Shown piece after piece: positions 45,639-53,112 of a stretch of 64,000 nt of DNA. The number at the start of each line of letters is the position of its first letter. The stretch's first letter is position 1. Under the pieces are notes generated by a model. That model saw only the letters and a program-made list of their open reading frames with translations, was not told the DNA's origin and searched no databases. This stretch comes from Chitinophaga flava. GTDB lineage: Bacteria > Bacteroidota > Bacteroidia > Chitinophagales > Chitinophagaceae. The stretch is taken from NCBI RefSeq assembly GCF_003308995.1, contig NZ_QFFJ01000002.1:1612001-1676000 (forward strand). Direction: 5' to 3'. Made by a program: the position numbers and the translations under genes.

Positions 45639-46898
45639 ATGAAGAGGAGATGGCTGCTGCCACTATTACTGCTAAGTGGTCTTATGGCTGTTGCACAGGA
45701 AAAACAGCTGGACTTTGCCACTTATCTGTCCGGTGTGGGACAGCACAACCTGGGCTATGCCGCAGAAAAATTCAATATGGACATTGCCGCTGCCAATGTG
45801 CTGATGGCCAAAGTATTTCCTGACCCGGAAATCAATGCCGGCTTATTTGATAATGGTCAGCGCAGAATGCAGCAAGGATACGGACTCACTACTGGTATCA
45901 GTTACACGCTGGAGCTGGGTGGTAAAAGGCGTGCCCGTATTAATCTGGCCAGAAGTGAGCAGGAAGTAACCCGGCATCTGCTGGAAGATTATTTCCGTAA
46001 TCTGCGCGCAGATGCTACCGTAGCTTTTCTGACCGCTATGCAACAGCAACGGTTATACGAAATTAAAATGGAAGCCTATCGTTATATGCAACAGCTGGCA
46101 CAGGCCGACAGTATCCGTTTTAAAGCAGGTCTTATTACAGAAACAGATGCCCGTCAGTCACGTATTGAAGCGGGTATGCTGCTGAATGAGGCTTATGGTG
46201 TGGAAGCAGAAATGAAAACGGCCTTTGTGCAGCTGCACAACCTGATGGGCACCTACCGGGGAGATACCCTGGTAGCCCCGCAGGGGGATGTGAGCCGTTT
46301 TGAACGTGTTTACTCCCTGCCGGAGCTGGTGACAAAGGCGCAGGATGAAAGGGCTGATCTGCTGGCTGCATTGCGTCAGAAGGATGTATCGGTAAAAACG
46401 CTGCAACTGGCCAAAGCGGCCCGTATCATTGATCTGGGGCTTAATCTCGGAGTCAATAATGCTACACAGGTTACTAACGTGGTGGCCCCTACGCCGTCTA
46501 TGAATACCGTTTCCGCGGGCATCAGCCTGCCGCTGAAGTTTTCCAACCGCAACAAGGGAGATCTGATGGCTGCCAATGCGGGTGTAAAACAACAGGAAAC
46601 GGTATACCGGCAAACATTGTTGCAGGTACAAACAGAAGTAACTACCGCCTATTTCAGCTATCTGGGTGCAGGGCATCAGCTACACCAGTTTGACAGCGGG
46701 CTGCTGGAAGAAGCCAAAAAAGTGCTGGAAGGACGGCGTTACAGTTATCAGCGGGGAGAAACTTCCCTGCTGGAGGTACTGAATGCACAACGTACCTACA
46801 ACGATGTGCAGCAGCAATATTATGAAAGTGTGTATAGTCATGCTACAGCCCTGGTAGAACTGGAAAGGGCTGCAGCTATCTGGGATATTCAATTCTGA
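45639..46898 (+). CDS. TolC-family outer-membrane efflux channel
   Basis: A 419-residue protein with a signal peptide (ending LMAVAQ). The two-fold repeated helical layout of outer-membrane efflux proteins is clear: ARINLARSEQEVTRHLLEDY, RFKAGLITETDARQSRIEAG in the first half and YSYQRGETSLLEVLNAQRTY in the second, the latter being a family signature. Third gene of the RND operon. Confidence 0.92.
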   Translation: MKRRWLLPLLLLSGLMAVAQEKQLDFATYLSGVGQHNLGYAAEKFNMDIAAANVLMAKVFPDPEINAGLFDNGQRRMQQGYGLTTGISYTLELGGKRRARINLARSEQEVTRHLLEDYFRNLRADATVAFLTAMQQQRLYEIKMEAYRYMQQLAQADSIRFKAGLITETDARQSRIEAGMLLNEAYGVEAEMKTAFVQLHNLMGTYRGDTLVAPQGDVSRFERVYSLPELVTKAQDERADLLAALRQKDVSVKTLQLAKAARIIDLGLNLGVNNATQVTNVVAPTPSMNTVSAGISLPLKFSNRNKGDLMAANAGVKQQETVYRQTLLQVQTEVTTAYFSYLGAGHQLHQFDSGLLEEAKKVLEGRRYSYQRGETSLLEVLNAQRTYNDVQQQYYESVYSHATALVELERAAAIWDIQF

Positions 46899-46902
46899 TT
46901 TT

Positions 46903-47457
46903 ATGAAAAAAATTTGCAGCACTTTTTTACTTATCTGTATGGTGTTTTGTGCCGCAGCACAGGATATATCATCTTTCTCCCTGCAGGTAAAAGCTGGTAT
47001 ACAGTTGCCTGGTGTATACGGAAGAGAAAAAGACAGCGTTTCAATGACAAATAAAACCGGATTGGTAGCCGGGTTGAGCGCAGTGTCGCCGATTAGTCGT
47101 CATTTTGTATTGAAGCATGATATATGGGCAGCTATTAACAAAGACCAGTCAAGGCTGGATGTTTTTCCGATCAGTGCAGCTTTTCGTATGGCCAATGCGG
47201 AATTGTTTGCCGGGCCTTATGCCGGGATGCTGCTGAGGGCAGACAATTATGGAAATGGCAGTATGCAAAGCGGATATGCTACTAAAAATGATATTGGTTT
47301 TACTATCGGTGCCGGCTATACGTTCAGAAAAAAGATCAGTATTGATGTAAGATATGTACGGGGAATGATCACATTGATAGAAGATCCGGGGAACAAGGAG
47401 CAGCTGAAGGCTTATCGGCAGTATGTGGCTGTTACGCTGGGGTATGTTTTATTTTGA
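46903..47457 (+). CDS. Small outer-membrane beta-barrel protein
   Basis: A 184-residue protein with a signal peptide (MKKICSTFLLICMVFCAAAQ). Alternating hydrophobic strands, TKNDIGFTIGAGYTFRKKIS, RYVRGMITLI and the closing YVAVTLGYVLF, fit an eight-stranded barrel of the OmpW/porin-family kind. It starts 4 bp after the TolC-type gene and is the last gene of the operon before a 31-bp inverted repeat. Function unknown. Confidence 0.75.
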   Translation: MKKICSTFLLICMVFCAAAQDISSFSLQVKAGIQLPGVYGREKDSVSMTNKTGLVAGLSAVSPISRHFVLKHDIWAAINKDQSRLDVFPISAAFRMANAELFAGPYAGMLLRADNYGNGSMQSGYATKNDIGFTIGAGYTFRKKISIDVRYVRGMITLIEDPGNKEQLKAYRQYVAVTLGYVLF

Positions 47458-47532
47458 TATTTTGTCATTTAGCTATTTTGATATTTGGGATCTCTTATTC
47501 GAAATATCAAAATAGCTAAATGACAAAATATC
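47456..47532. terminator. Long perfect inverted repeat, probable bidirectional terminator
   Basis: Two 31-base arms (47456-47486 and 47502-47532) match perfectly around a 15-base loop. The left arm begins inside the stop codon of the barrel gene (47455-47457); the right arm ends 8 bases before the stop of the convergent lipoprotein gene. The AT-rich stem is much longer than a usual terminator. Confidence 0.8.
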
Positions 47533-47539
47533 AGGATTT

Positions 47540-48022
47540 CTACGGTTTCATATACTTTTCATATTCATTTTCAATGTCTGAAATATCAGCATTGGTAACG
47601 GTTTTACCGTTGAACAGAAAAACCTCCCAGGTATATTTTTCGTCGTTGAGGTTGATGGTGGTGGTTTTACCATCTTTGGACGTAAAAGATATTTTCCCTT
47701 TTTGAGCGGTAACGGTTTTTACGCCTTTACTTTCAAGGAAAATATTGGAATCGGCAAAATAATTCAGGTTGTCATCTGTGATGGTGTAAAATGCTTCTTC
47801 TCCGTTTTCCTTTTTTATTTTTTCCAGTTTGATGCTGTCAGGAGAATAAAAAACAGCACATGGTTCTGTGATCTGTAAGGTATTGGATGCGGTGGTTGCA
47901 TTTCCGGCTTTAGCCGCTTCCTGTGCGGGAGGTGCTGCATCAGTGCTTTCAACAGGTGTTTTGGTTTCATGGCAGGCGACGATGGCCAGAAAAGAAATAG
48001 GAAATAAATACCGATTTTTCAT
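47540..48022 (-). CDS. Lipoprotein of unknown function
   Basis: A 160-residue lipoprotein from the ATG at 48022 (MKNRYLFPISFLAIVACHE, lipobox Cys17); in-frame ATGs at 48031 and 48052 give longer, less regular signal sequences. After an Ala/Thr-rich linker (TDAAPPAQEAAKAGNATTAS) follows a domain with KKENGEEAFYTITDDNLNYF and ISFTSKDGKTTTINLN. No family recognised. It is convergent with the RND operon. Confidence 0.75.
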   Translation of the reverse strand: MKNRYLFPISFLAIVACHETKTPVESTDAAPPAQEAAKAGNATTASNTLQITEPCAVFYSPDSIKLEKIKKENGEEAFYTITDDNLNYFADSNIFLESKGVKTVTAQKGKISFTSKDGKTTTINLNDEKYTWEVFLFNGKTVTNADISDIENEYEKYMKP

Positions 48023-48058
48023 GGGATACATGGGCAATAATTTGTTTGGCATATAAGC

Positions 48059-48088
48059 ATTGCGTTGTTACTTATGTAACAACGCAAT
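48059..48088. terminator. Hairpin between the lipoprotein gene and the Old Yellow Enzyme gene
   Basis: ATTGCGTTGTTAC and GTAACAACGCAAT pair perfectly around TTAT. It lies 28 bp after the end of the minus-strand enzyme gene and upstream of the lipoprotein gene. No T-run follows, so it may be a terminator that needs help or an operator of the lipoprotein gene. Confidence 0.55.
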
Positions 48089-48116
48089 CTCGTAAAGATA
48101 AGTAAAAAAATGCCAG

Positions 48117-49205
48117 TTACAATTTTTGCGCAGGTGTCAGATATGGGTAGTCAATGAATCCTTTTTCTTCTCCTTCATAGAAGGTGGATTTGTCTGCAGG
48201 TGCCAATGGTAGCCGTTGTGCGATACGTTCCACCAGGTCGGGATTGGAGATAAAAGGTCTGCCAAATGCAATAAGATCGTTGTTAAAACGTTGCATGGCT
48301 GCTGTTGCACTATCGGTATCATAACCACCGGCAAGTATCAGCCATTGATGAAACTGTTCGCGCAGCAGGGAGATAAAAGCAGGAGGAATAGGCGGGTGGC
48401 CGTTGGTAGACTGATCCGACAGATGAATATAACGGATATTCATCTTGTTGAGTTTAGCAGCAAGATAAAGATAGGTAGCGGTTTCTTCTTCATAAGCAGA
48501 AAGTCCATTGAGGGAAGCAAACGGAGAAAAACGGATACCAACGCGGTCTGCGCCGGCAATGCCGATGATTCCTTCTGTGATACGAAGCAGGAGCCGGCTT
48601 CTGTTTTCGATGCTGCCGCCGTATTCATCACTACGCTGATTGGAGGCCGGATGAATAAATTGTTCCAGCAGATATCCATGGGCAGCATGTATTTCTATCC
48701 CGTCGAAGCCGGCTTCCAGTGCGTTTTTTGCGGCCTGCAGATGTATGTTGTATATCTCTTCGGTATCCTCGGGGGATAATGCGGTGGGTACCGGTAACGG
48801 CTGTACGCCGGCCGGGGTGCTGATAGTGCCGGCAGCAGCGATGGCAGAAGGAGCCACAGGAGAGGCGCCGCCAGGGATGTTGAGTGCATGGGCGATTCTG
48901 CCGGCATGTACCAGTTGCAGAAATATTTTTCCATTCTGCTGATGTACTGCAGCGGTTACTTTTTTCCAACCTTCTATTTGTGCTTTGCTGTAGATGCCTG
49001 GGAGGCGTGAAATACCCATGCCGCCGGGACTTATCACGGTACTCTCGGCTATGATCAGTCCGGCGCTGGCGCGCTGGCTATAATAAGTTTTCATTAATTC
49101 TCCGGGGATACCCTCTCCGGTAACTCTGCGTCTGCTCATGGGAGCCATTACAATTCTGTTCTTTAAGGTGAGGGTGGGGGCGGCAATTGGTTCCAGTAAT
49201 TTCAT
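48117..49205 (-). CDS. Old Yellow Enzyme family alkene reductase
   Basis: A 362-residue FMN-dependent (beta/alpha)8-barrel oxidoreductase of the NemA/OYE type. Family features: LKNRIVMAPMSRRRVTGEG near the N-terminus, QLVHAGRIAH, the catalytic/substrate pair in IEIHAAHGYLLEQFIHPASN, and the flavin-binding AFGRPFISNPDLVERI. It reduces activated C=C bonds or nitro compounds with NAD(P)H. Divergent from an AraC-type regulator 87 bp away, which probably controls it. Confidence 0.92.
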   Translation of the reverse strand: MKLLEPIAAPTLTLKNRIVMAPMSRRRVTGEGIPGELMKTYYSQRASAGLIIAESTVISPGGMGISRLPGIYSKAQIEGWKKVTAAVHQQNGKIFLQLVHAGRIAHALNIPGGASPVAPSAIAAAGTISTPAGVQPLPVPTALSPEDTEEIYNIHLQAAKNALEAGFDGIEIHAAHGYLLEQFIHPASNQRSDEYGGSIENRSRLLLRITEGIIGIAGADRVGIRFSPFASLNGLSAYEEETATYLYLAAKLNKMNIRYIHLSDQSTNGHPPIPPAFISLLREQFHQWLILAGGYDTDSATAAMQRFNNDLIAFGRPFISNPDLVERIAQRLPLAPADKSTFYEGEEKGFIDYPYLTPAQKL

Positions 49206-49224
49206 GTCTTTAATCTTTATAACA

Positions 49225-49232
49225 CAAAATTA
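49225..49232 (-). promoter_or_regulatory. -7 promoter box for the Old Yellow Enzyme gene
   Basis: Reads TAATTTTG on the minus strand, 19 bases before the ATG at 49205. Confidence 0.5.
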
Positions 49233-49278
49233 GGATGGCTGGGAAAGGTACAGCAGGTATAATTCGGGGATTCTATTG

Positions 49279-49286
49279 TAATTTTG
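49279..49286 (+). promoter_or_regulatory. -7 promoter box for the AraC regulator
   Basis: TAATTTTG ends six bases before the ATG at 49293, so the transcript would start at or next to the start codon. Confidence 0.45.
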
Positions 49287-49292
49287 GAGGCT

Positions 49293-50171
49293 ATGGGACA
49301 ACGAAATTTACATATGCCCTTTGAATTGTTTGAGGCAGACATGAGTGAGTGGAATTCCCGCCCACTGATATATTATTTTTTCGAGATCATACATATTAAA
49401 GAAGGACATGGTGTACGGGTGATCAACCAGAACCGTTTTCCTTACAAGCCGGGTAGTATTATATTATTCACACCCCGCGACTGCCGGGGGTTTGAAGCAG
49501 AAACGCCTACGCGTTTTACTTCTGTGCGTTTTTCGGATCATTTTCTGGAGAAACAACATTCAGCGGAAGAGCGCCACCGGATTGGTGAGTGGCTGAAGCA
49601 GCTGGAGTATGTTTTCTTTCATCACAACAGGCATCAGCCTATTCTGGTAAAACATGTGAATGACTGTAAAATGATCACAGCCCTTATTGCGAATATGGCG
49701 CAGGAGTTTCAGTCGAAGTGTTCTTATTATGAAACGAATCTCCAGCATTATGTGTCTTTACTGCTGAATATTATTGCCAGGAACGTATCTGAAGAGGTGG
49801 GTGTTACAGATAAAGAGGATAAGGAGCCGCTGATAGGACGGATGATTTCCTATATCCGGCAGCAGATCTATCATCCGGATCAGCTGAAGCTGGAGGTAAT
49901 GGCGTCGAAATTTAATCTGTCATTGAATTATATCGGCGAATTTTTCAAGAAGCAAACAGGGGAGAGTGTACAGCAGTTTATTATTTCCTATAAGCTGAAG
50001 CTGGTGCAGTTAAGGATGGAGAACAGCGGACTGACTATTGGAGAGATCGCTGATGAACTGGGATTTACCGATGAAAGCCACCTTAGCAGGCTGTTTAAGA
50101 AATATTACGGGGTGAGTCCGGCGGCATACCGGCGAAACCGGCTGACAGCCAAAGCGGACGTGTCAGAATAA
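49293..50171 (+). CDS. AraC-family transcriptional regulator
   Basis: A 292-residue regulator. The frame is also open from a TTG at 49284, but the ATG at 49293 fits better. An N-terminal cupin-like domain (about 30-90, IIHIKEGHGVRVINQNRFPY) precedes a C-terminal double HTH (about 185-285): LEVMASKFNLSLNYIGEFFK, LTIGEIADELGFTDESHLSR and the signature YYGVSPAAYRR. Divergent to the Old Yellow Enzyme gene with facing promoters 46 bp apart, so it is the likely regulator of that gene, perhaps sensing an electrophile; the ligand is inferred only. Confidence 0.9.
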   Translation: MGQRNLHMPFELFEADMSEWNSRPLIYYFFEIIHIKEGHGVRVINQNRFPYKPGSIILFTPRDCRGFEAETPTRFTSVRFSDHFLEKQHSAEERHRIGEWLKQLEYVFFHHNRHQPILVKHVNDCKMITALIANMAQEFQSKCSYYETNLQHYVSLLLNIIARNVSEEVGVTDKEDKEPLIGRMISYIRQQIYHPDQLKLEVMASKFNLSLNYIGEFFKKQTGESVQQFIISYKLKLVQLRMENSGLTIGEIADELGFTDESHLSRLFKKYYGVSPAAYRRNRLTAKADVSE

Positions 50172-50176
50172 AAAAT

Positions 50177-50198
50177 CATTGAAAAATTTCAATGTTTC
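50177..50198. promoter_or_regulatory. Operator-like palindrome upstream of arsR-type gene
   Basis: CATTGAAAAATTTCAATG (50177-50194) is a perfect 18-bp palindrome. On the minus strand 50187-50198 reads GAAACATTGAAA, whose core AAACATTGA returns upstream of the SDR gene. It covers the place where the -33 element should be. Confidence 0.6.
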
Positions 50199-50209
50199 AA
50201 AAAAAGTAT

Positions 50210-50217
50210 TATTTTTG
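50210..50217 (+). promoter_or_regulatory. -7 promoter box for the arsR-type gene
   Basis: TATTTTTG ends four bases before the ATG at 50222, implying a leaderless or nearly leaderless transcript. Confidence 0.5.
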
Positions 50218-50221
50218 TGTC

Positions 50222-50491
50222 ATGGATGTGGGAATTATAGAAAAAGCAGCAAATGCCATAGCCGATAAACACAGATTATCAATTATTATGGAGATTGCCC
50301 AAAAAGGCAGCATAGTATGTGGTGATGTTTGTTGTCTTTGTTCTTTGTCTCAACCTACAGTTTCGCATCACGTAAAGATTCTGGTGGATAGCGGTGTATT
50401 GAATTCTGTAAAGAATGGCCGTGTAGTGGAGCTGACCATTAATAAAGAGATGATGAAACAATTATCATTATTCTTTTTACAGTTGAGCTGA
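50222..50491 (+). CDS. ArsR-family winged-helix repressor
   Basis: An 89-residue repressor from the ATG at 50222; an in-frame ATG at 50192 would put the start inside the operator palindrome. The HTH is seen in CSLSQPTVSHHVKILVDSGV with wing NSVKNGRVVELTIN. Three cysteines in GDVCCLCSLSQ sit where metal- or thiol-sensing ArsR proteins carry their ligand cysteines. It precedes an SDR oxidoreductase gene by 146 bp, and both carry the same core motif upstream. Ligand: metal, thiol oxidant or electrophile are all possible. Confidence 0.9.
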   Translation: MDVGIIEKAANAIADKHRLSIIMEIAQKGSIVCGDVCCLCSLSQPTVSHHVKILVDSGVLNSVKNGRVVELTINKEMMKQLSLFFLQLS

Positions 50492-50531
50492 GTGCAGACA
50501 TATTGGACGCATACAGCTTTTTTTATCGGCT

Positions 50532-50622
50532 GAAACATCGATGTTTTTAAATAAATAAATAAGTAGAGACGGGCATCTCTATTTTTTTATCTTAAAACAT
50601 TGATACTTTTAAATAAATCAAT
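50532..50622. promoter_or_regulatory. Two direct-repeat operator-like sites upstream of the SDR gene
   Basis: GAAACATCGATGTTTTTAAA (from 50532) and AAAACATTGATACTTTTAAA (from 50594) are 62 bases apart and both continue ATAAAT. The first contains the 14-bp palindrome AAACATCGATGTTT (50533-50546). The shared core AAACATYGA also occurs in the arsR operator. TACTTTTA at 50604-50611 is a near-match -7 box. Confidence 0.55.
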
Positions 50623-50637
50623 TACACTTAATCAGGC

Positions 50638-51402
50638 ATGGACCAGCTTAAAAACAAGATTGCTATTATCACGGGTGGTAATAGTGGAATAGGATATGCA
50701 ACAGCAGCGGAATTTTTGTCGAAAGGAGCAAGGGTATTGATAACGGGTCGTAATCCTGGAGCGGTACAACGGGCCGTACACGAACTGGGATTTCCGGCGG
50801 AAGGGTTTACAGCAGACCAGTCCAGCCTGGAAGACACGAAAAAGCTGGCAGAATATGCGCGTAGTCGTTATGGCAAAGTAGACATTCTGTTTATCAACGC
50901 AGGTGTCGCGAAATTTGCGCCTTTTGAAGGTGTGACGCCGGAGCTGTTTGATGAAGTCATCGACGTTAATTTTAAAGGGGCTTTTTTCACTGCGCAACAG
51001 TTACTTCCTTTATTGAACGATGGCGGCAGTATTGTTTTTCTTTCAGCCATTAACGCCTACGCCGGCATGCCGGGGACAACGGTGCTGGCAGCCAGCAAGG
51101 CTGCGCTCAACGCGATATCCAGAACACTGGCCAGAGAGCTGGCTCCCCGCAAAATCACGGTGAATGCGATCAACGCTGGGCCTATAGATACGCCTTTAAT
51201 TGAAAAAATAGGCGTCAGCCATGAAGAGGCAGGCGCAATCAGAAATAAAATGACGGCCAGTGTTCCGCTGGGAAGATTGGGAGAGGCAACAGAAGTGGCC
51301 AGTCTGGTGTCCTTCCTCGTATCTGATGACGCAAGGTTTATTACCGGCGGAGAATATACTATAGATGGTGGATTATTGGTCCACCCAGGGCTTCAGGGTT
51401 AG
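50638..51402 (+). CDS. SDR-family oxidoreductase
   Basis: A 254-residue classical short-chain dehydrogenase. Cofactor motif ITGGNSGIGYATA (about 12-24), NAG in LFINAGVAKF, active-site Ser in VFLSAINAY, Tyr position in the usual YxxxK replaced by the text TTVLAASKAALNAIS (Lys conserved, Tyr not evident; Thr or Val stands there), then PGPxxT-like NAGPIDTPLIE and the C-terminal GGEYTIDGG. The missing tyrosine is notable, since it is the catalytic base of the family. Probably controlled by the preceding ArsR-type repressor. Confidence 0.88.
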   Translation: MDQLKNKIAIITGGNSGIGYATAAEFLSKGARVLITGRNPGAVQRAVHELGFPAEGFTADQSSLEDTKKLAEYARSRYGKVDILFINAGVAKFAPFEGVTPELFDEVIDVNFKGAFFTAQQLLPLLNDGGSIVFLSAINAYAGMPGTTVLAASKAALNAISRTLARELAPRKITVNAINAGPIDTPLIEKIGVSHEEAGAIRNKMTASVPLGRLGEATEVASLVSFLVSDDARFITGGEYTIDGGLLVHPGLQG

Positions 51403-51404
51403 AC

Positions 51405-51487
51405 TGGTTTAGATGATTACAGGTTTTAAAAGAAGAATAGAAGAATAAATGATCAACAGTCCGGTAATCATCCAAACCGGTTTAATC
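51405..51487. repeat. Imperfect long-loop inverted repeat in the gap after the SDR gene
   Basis: GGTTTAGATGATTAC (about 51408) and GTAATCATCCAAACC (about 51462) pair with one mismatch across a loop of about 40 bases; a second half-match AATCCTGTAAA follows near 51484. Similar CCTGTAA-containing intergenic repeats are frequent in Bacteroidota. The rest of the 230-bp gap shows nothing else. Confidence 0.4.
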
Positions 51488-51632
51488 CTGTAAAAACCGG
51501 CAGTTCAGATTTTTCAGATATTTTGATTTACAGTTGTTAAGTTACAGGTTGCCATTGAATTGTAAAACCCAATTCTTTGCTTGCCGGATGCTGGTAGATA
51601 CCAGTGTCCGGCAGCAATGTTTTTAATCTCTC

Positions 51633-53063
51633 CTAATTCATTTTACGGATCAGTTTACCGATTGTTTTAAGGCCTTCATCCACCTGTTTACTCCAGGGAT
51701 TGCCATAGCTGATACGCAAACAGTTGTTGTAGCGGTTTTGCAGCGAAAAAAGACGCCCGGGACAGAAGCTGATTTTATGTTTTAAAGTTTGTTGAAACAG
51801 TTCGAAGGTATTGATATGTTCTTCCAGTTCCACCCATAATACACAACCACCTTGTGGCCGGCTAACGCGTGTGCTTTCCGGAAAATATTCGCAGATGGCC
51901 TGTGAGTAGCGCAGGCTCTGGGTATGTAGCATCTTACGCAGATTGCGCAGATGGAACTCATAGCGGCCTATCTCCAGGAAATGTCCTGCGGCCGCATGGG
52001 TAAGTGTGGTGCAGGATATTGCATGGTGATGTTTCATGCGCAGTACCTTGTCTTTGTATTTGCCAGGCATGGTCCAGCCTACACGGTAGCCTGGTGCTAC
52101 TGATTTTGACAGAGAGTTGCAGAGCAACACATGCCCATGTTTATCGAATGTTTTACAGTTGGCCGGCCTTTGTTTACCGAAATAAAGATCTCCGTAGATA
52201 TCATCTTCTATCAGTGCAATATCATGTTTCTCTACAATGCGTACCAGTTCCTGCTTGTTTTTGTCCGGCATACAGCAGCCCAGCGGGTTGTGGAAGTTAG
52301 TCACAAAAAGACAGGCTTTGATTTTATGACGGGGAATGGCTTTGTCGAGATAGTCAAGGTCTACACCGGTAATAGGATTGGTGGGCACTTCCAGTACTTT
52401 GAGGCCCAGTCCTTCTGCCAGTTGTAAAGCACCGTAATAGGAAGGGCTTTCCAGCGCGATGGTATCGCCGGGCTGTGTGGTAGCGGTCAGACAGAGGGTG
52501 AGGGCATCCATACAACCATGGGTGGTGACTATATCATCAGGTGTGCATACTTCGCCCCATCCGAGCGACAGCCGGGCTATCTGGCCACGTAACAGCTCAT
52601 TGCCCTGCAATGCTTCGTAACCAAGACCGTTGCCATCGAGGTCACGCATAGCCTGTACTACCGCTTTAGCCATTTTGGCCGAGGGCAATAGTGAAGATGG
52701 CAGCGTGGCTACCGAAAACTTCAGGATGCTGTCGTCGGAGCGGTGGTTGAACACTTCCAGCACGATATCGCTGACTGTCACGTCGCTGGCCGGTTTGCGC
52801 ACAGGGGCGCAGGTGCCGGGCATGGGGGCCAGATGCCGTTTGTTATGGCAGATATAGTACCCCGATTTAGGCCTTGATTCGATCAGTCCTTTGGCTTCCA
52901 GATGATAGTAAGCCTGGAAGGCAGTGGTGAGGCTGATACCCTGCTGTTTGCTGAGTACACGCACAGATGGTAGTTTTTCACCCATTTTCATGACGTCCTT
53001 TTCTATCATCTGCTCTATTCTATCGGCTACCTGCAGGTAGAGATGGTCGGCTGTCTTAATCAT
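51633..53063 (-). CDS. MocR-type regulator (GntR HTH plus aminotransferase domain), copy 1
   Basis: A 476-residue fusion. The GntR winged helix (about 5-75) reads LYLQVADRIEQMIEKDVMKM then SVRVLSKQQGISLTTAFQAY; the aminotransferase-like domain (about 100-476) has the PLP lysine in NSLSKSVAPGYRVGW, ESPSYYGALQ and FHNPLGCCMPD. MocR proteins bind PLP as sensor and usually control vitamin B6, amino-acid or efflux genes next to them. It follows a paralogue in tandem, 49 bp apart. Its target is not evident; the gap after its 3' end holds no gene. Confidence 0.93.
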   Translation of the reverse strand: MIKTADHLYLQVADRIEQMIEKDVMKMGEKLPSVRVLSKQQGISLTTAFQAYYHLEAKGLIESRPKSGYYICHNKRHLAPMPGTCAPVRKPASDVTVSDIVLEVFNHRSDDSILKFSVATLPSSLLPSAKMAKAVVQAMRDLDGNGLGYEALQGNELLRGQIARLSLGWGEVCTPDDIVTTHGCMDALTLCLTATTQPGDTIALESPSYYGALQLAEGLGLKVLEVPTNPITGVDLDYLDKAIPRHKIKACLFVTNFHNPLGCCMPDKNKQELVRIVEKHDIALIEDDIYGDLYFGKQRPANCKTFDKHGHVLLCNSLSKSVAPGYRVGWTMPGKYKDKVLRMKHHHAISCTTLTHAAAGHFLEIGRYEFHLRNLRKMLHTQSLRYSQAICEYFPESTRVSRPQGGCVLWVELEEHINTFELFQQTLKHKISFCPGRLFSLQNRYNNCLRISYGNPWSKQVDEGLKTIGKLIRKMN

Positions 53064-53086
53064 GTCGGTAAAAATCTGATCTGGTT

Positions 53087-53094
53087 CAAAAGTA
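53087..53094 (-). promoter_or_regulatory. -7 promoter box for MocR copy 1
   Basis: Reads TACTTTTG on the minus strand, 23 bases before the ATG at 53063, between the two paralogues. Copy 1 may therefore have its own promoter. Confidence 0.4.
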
Positions 53095-53112
53095 CGGAAT
53101 GTAATCTGATAT

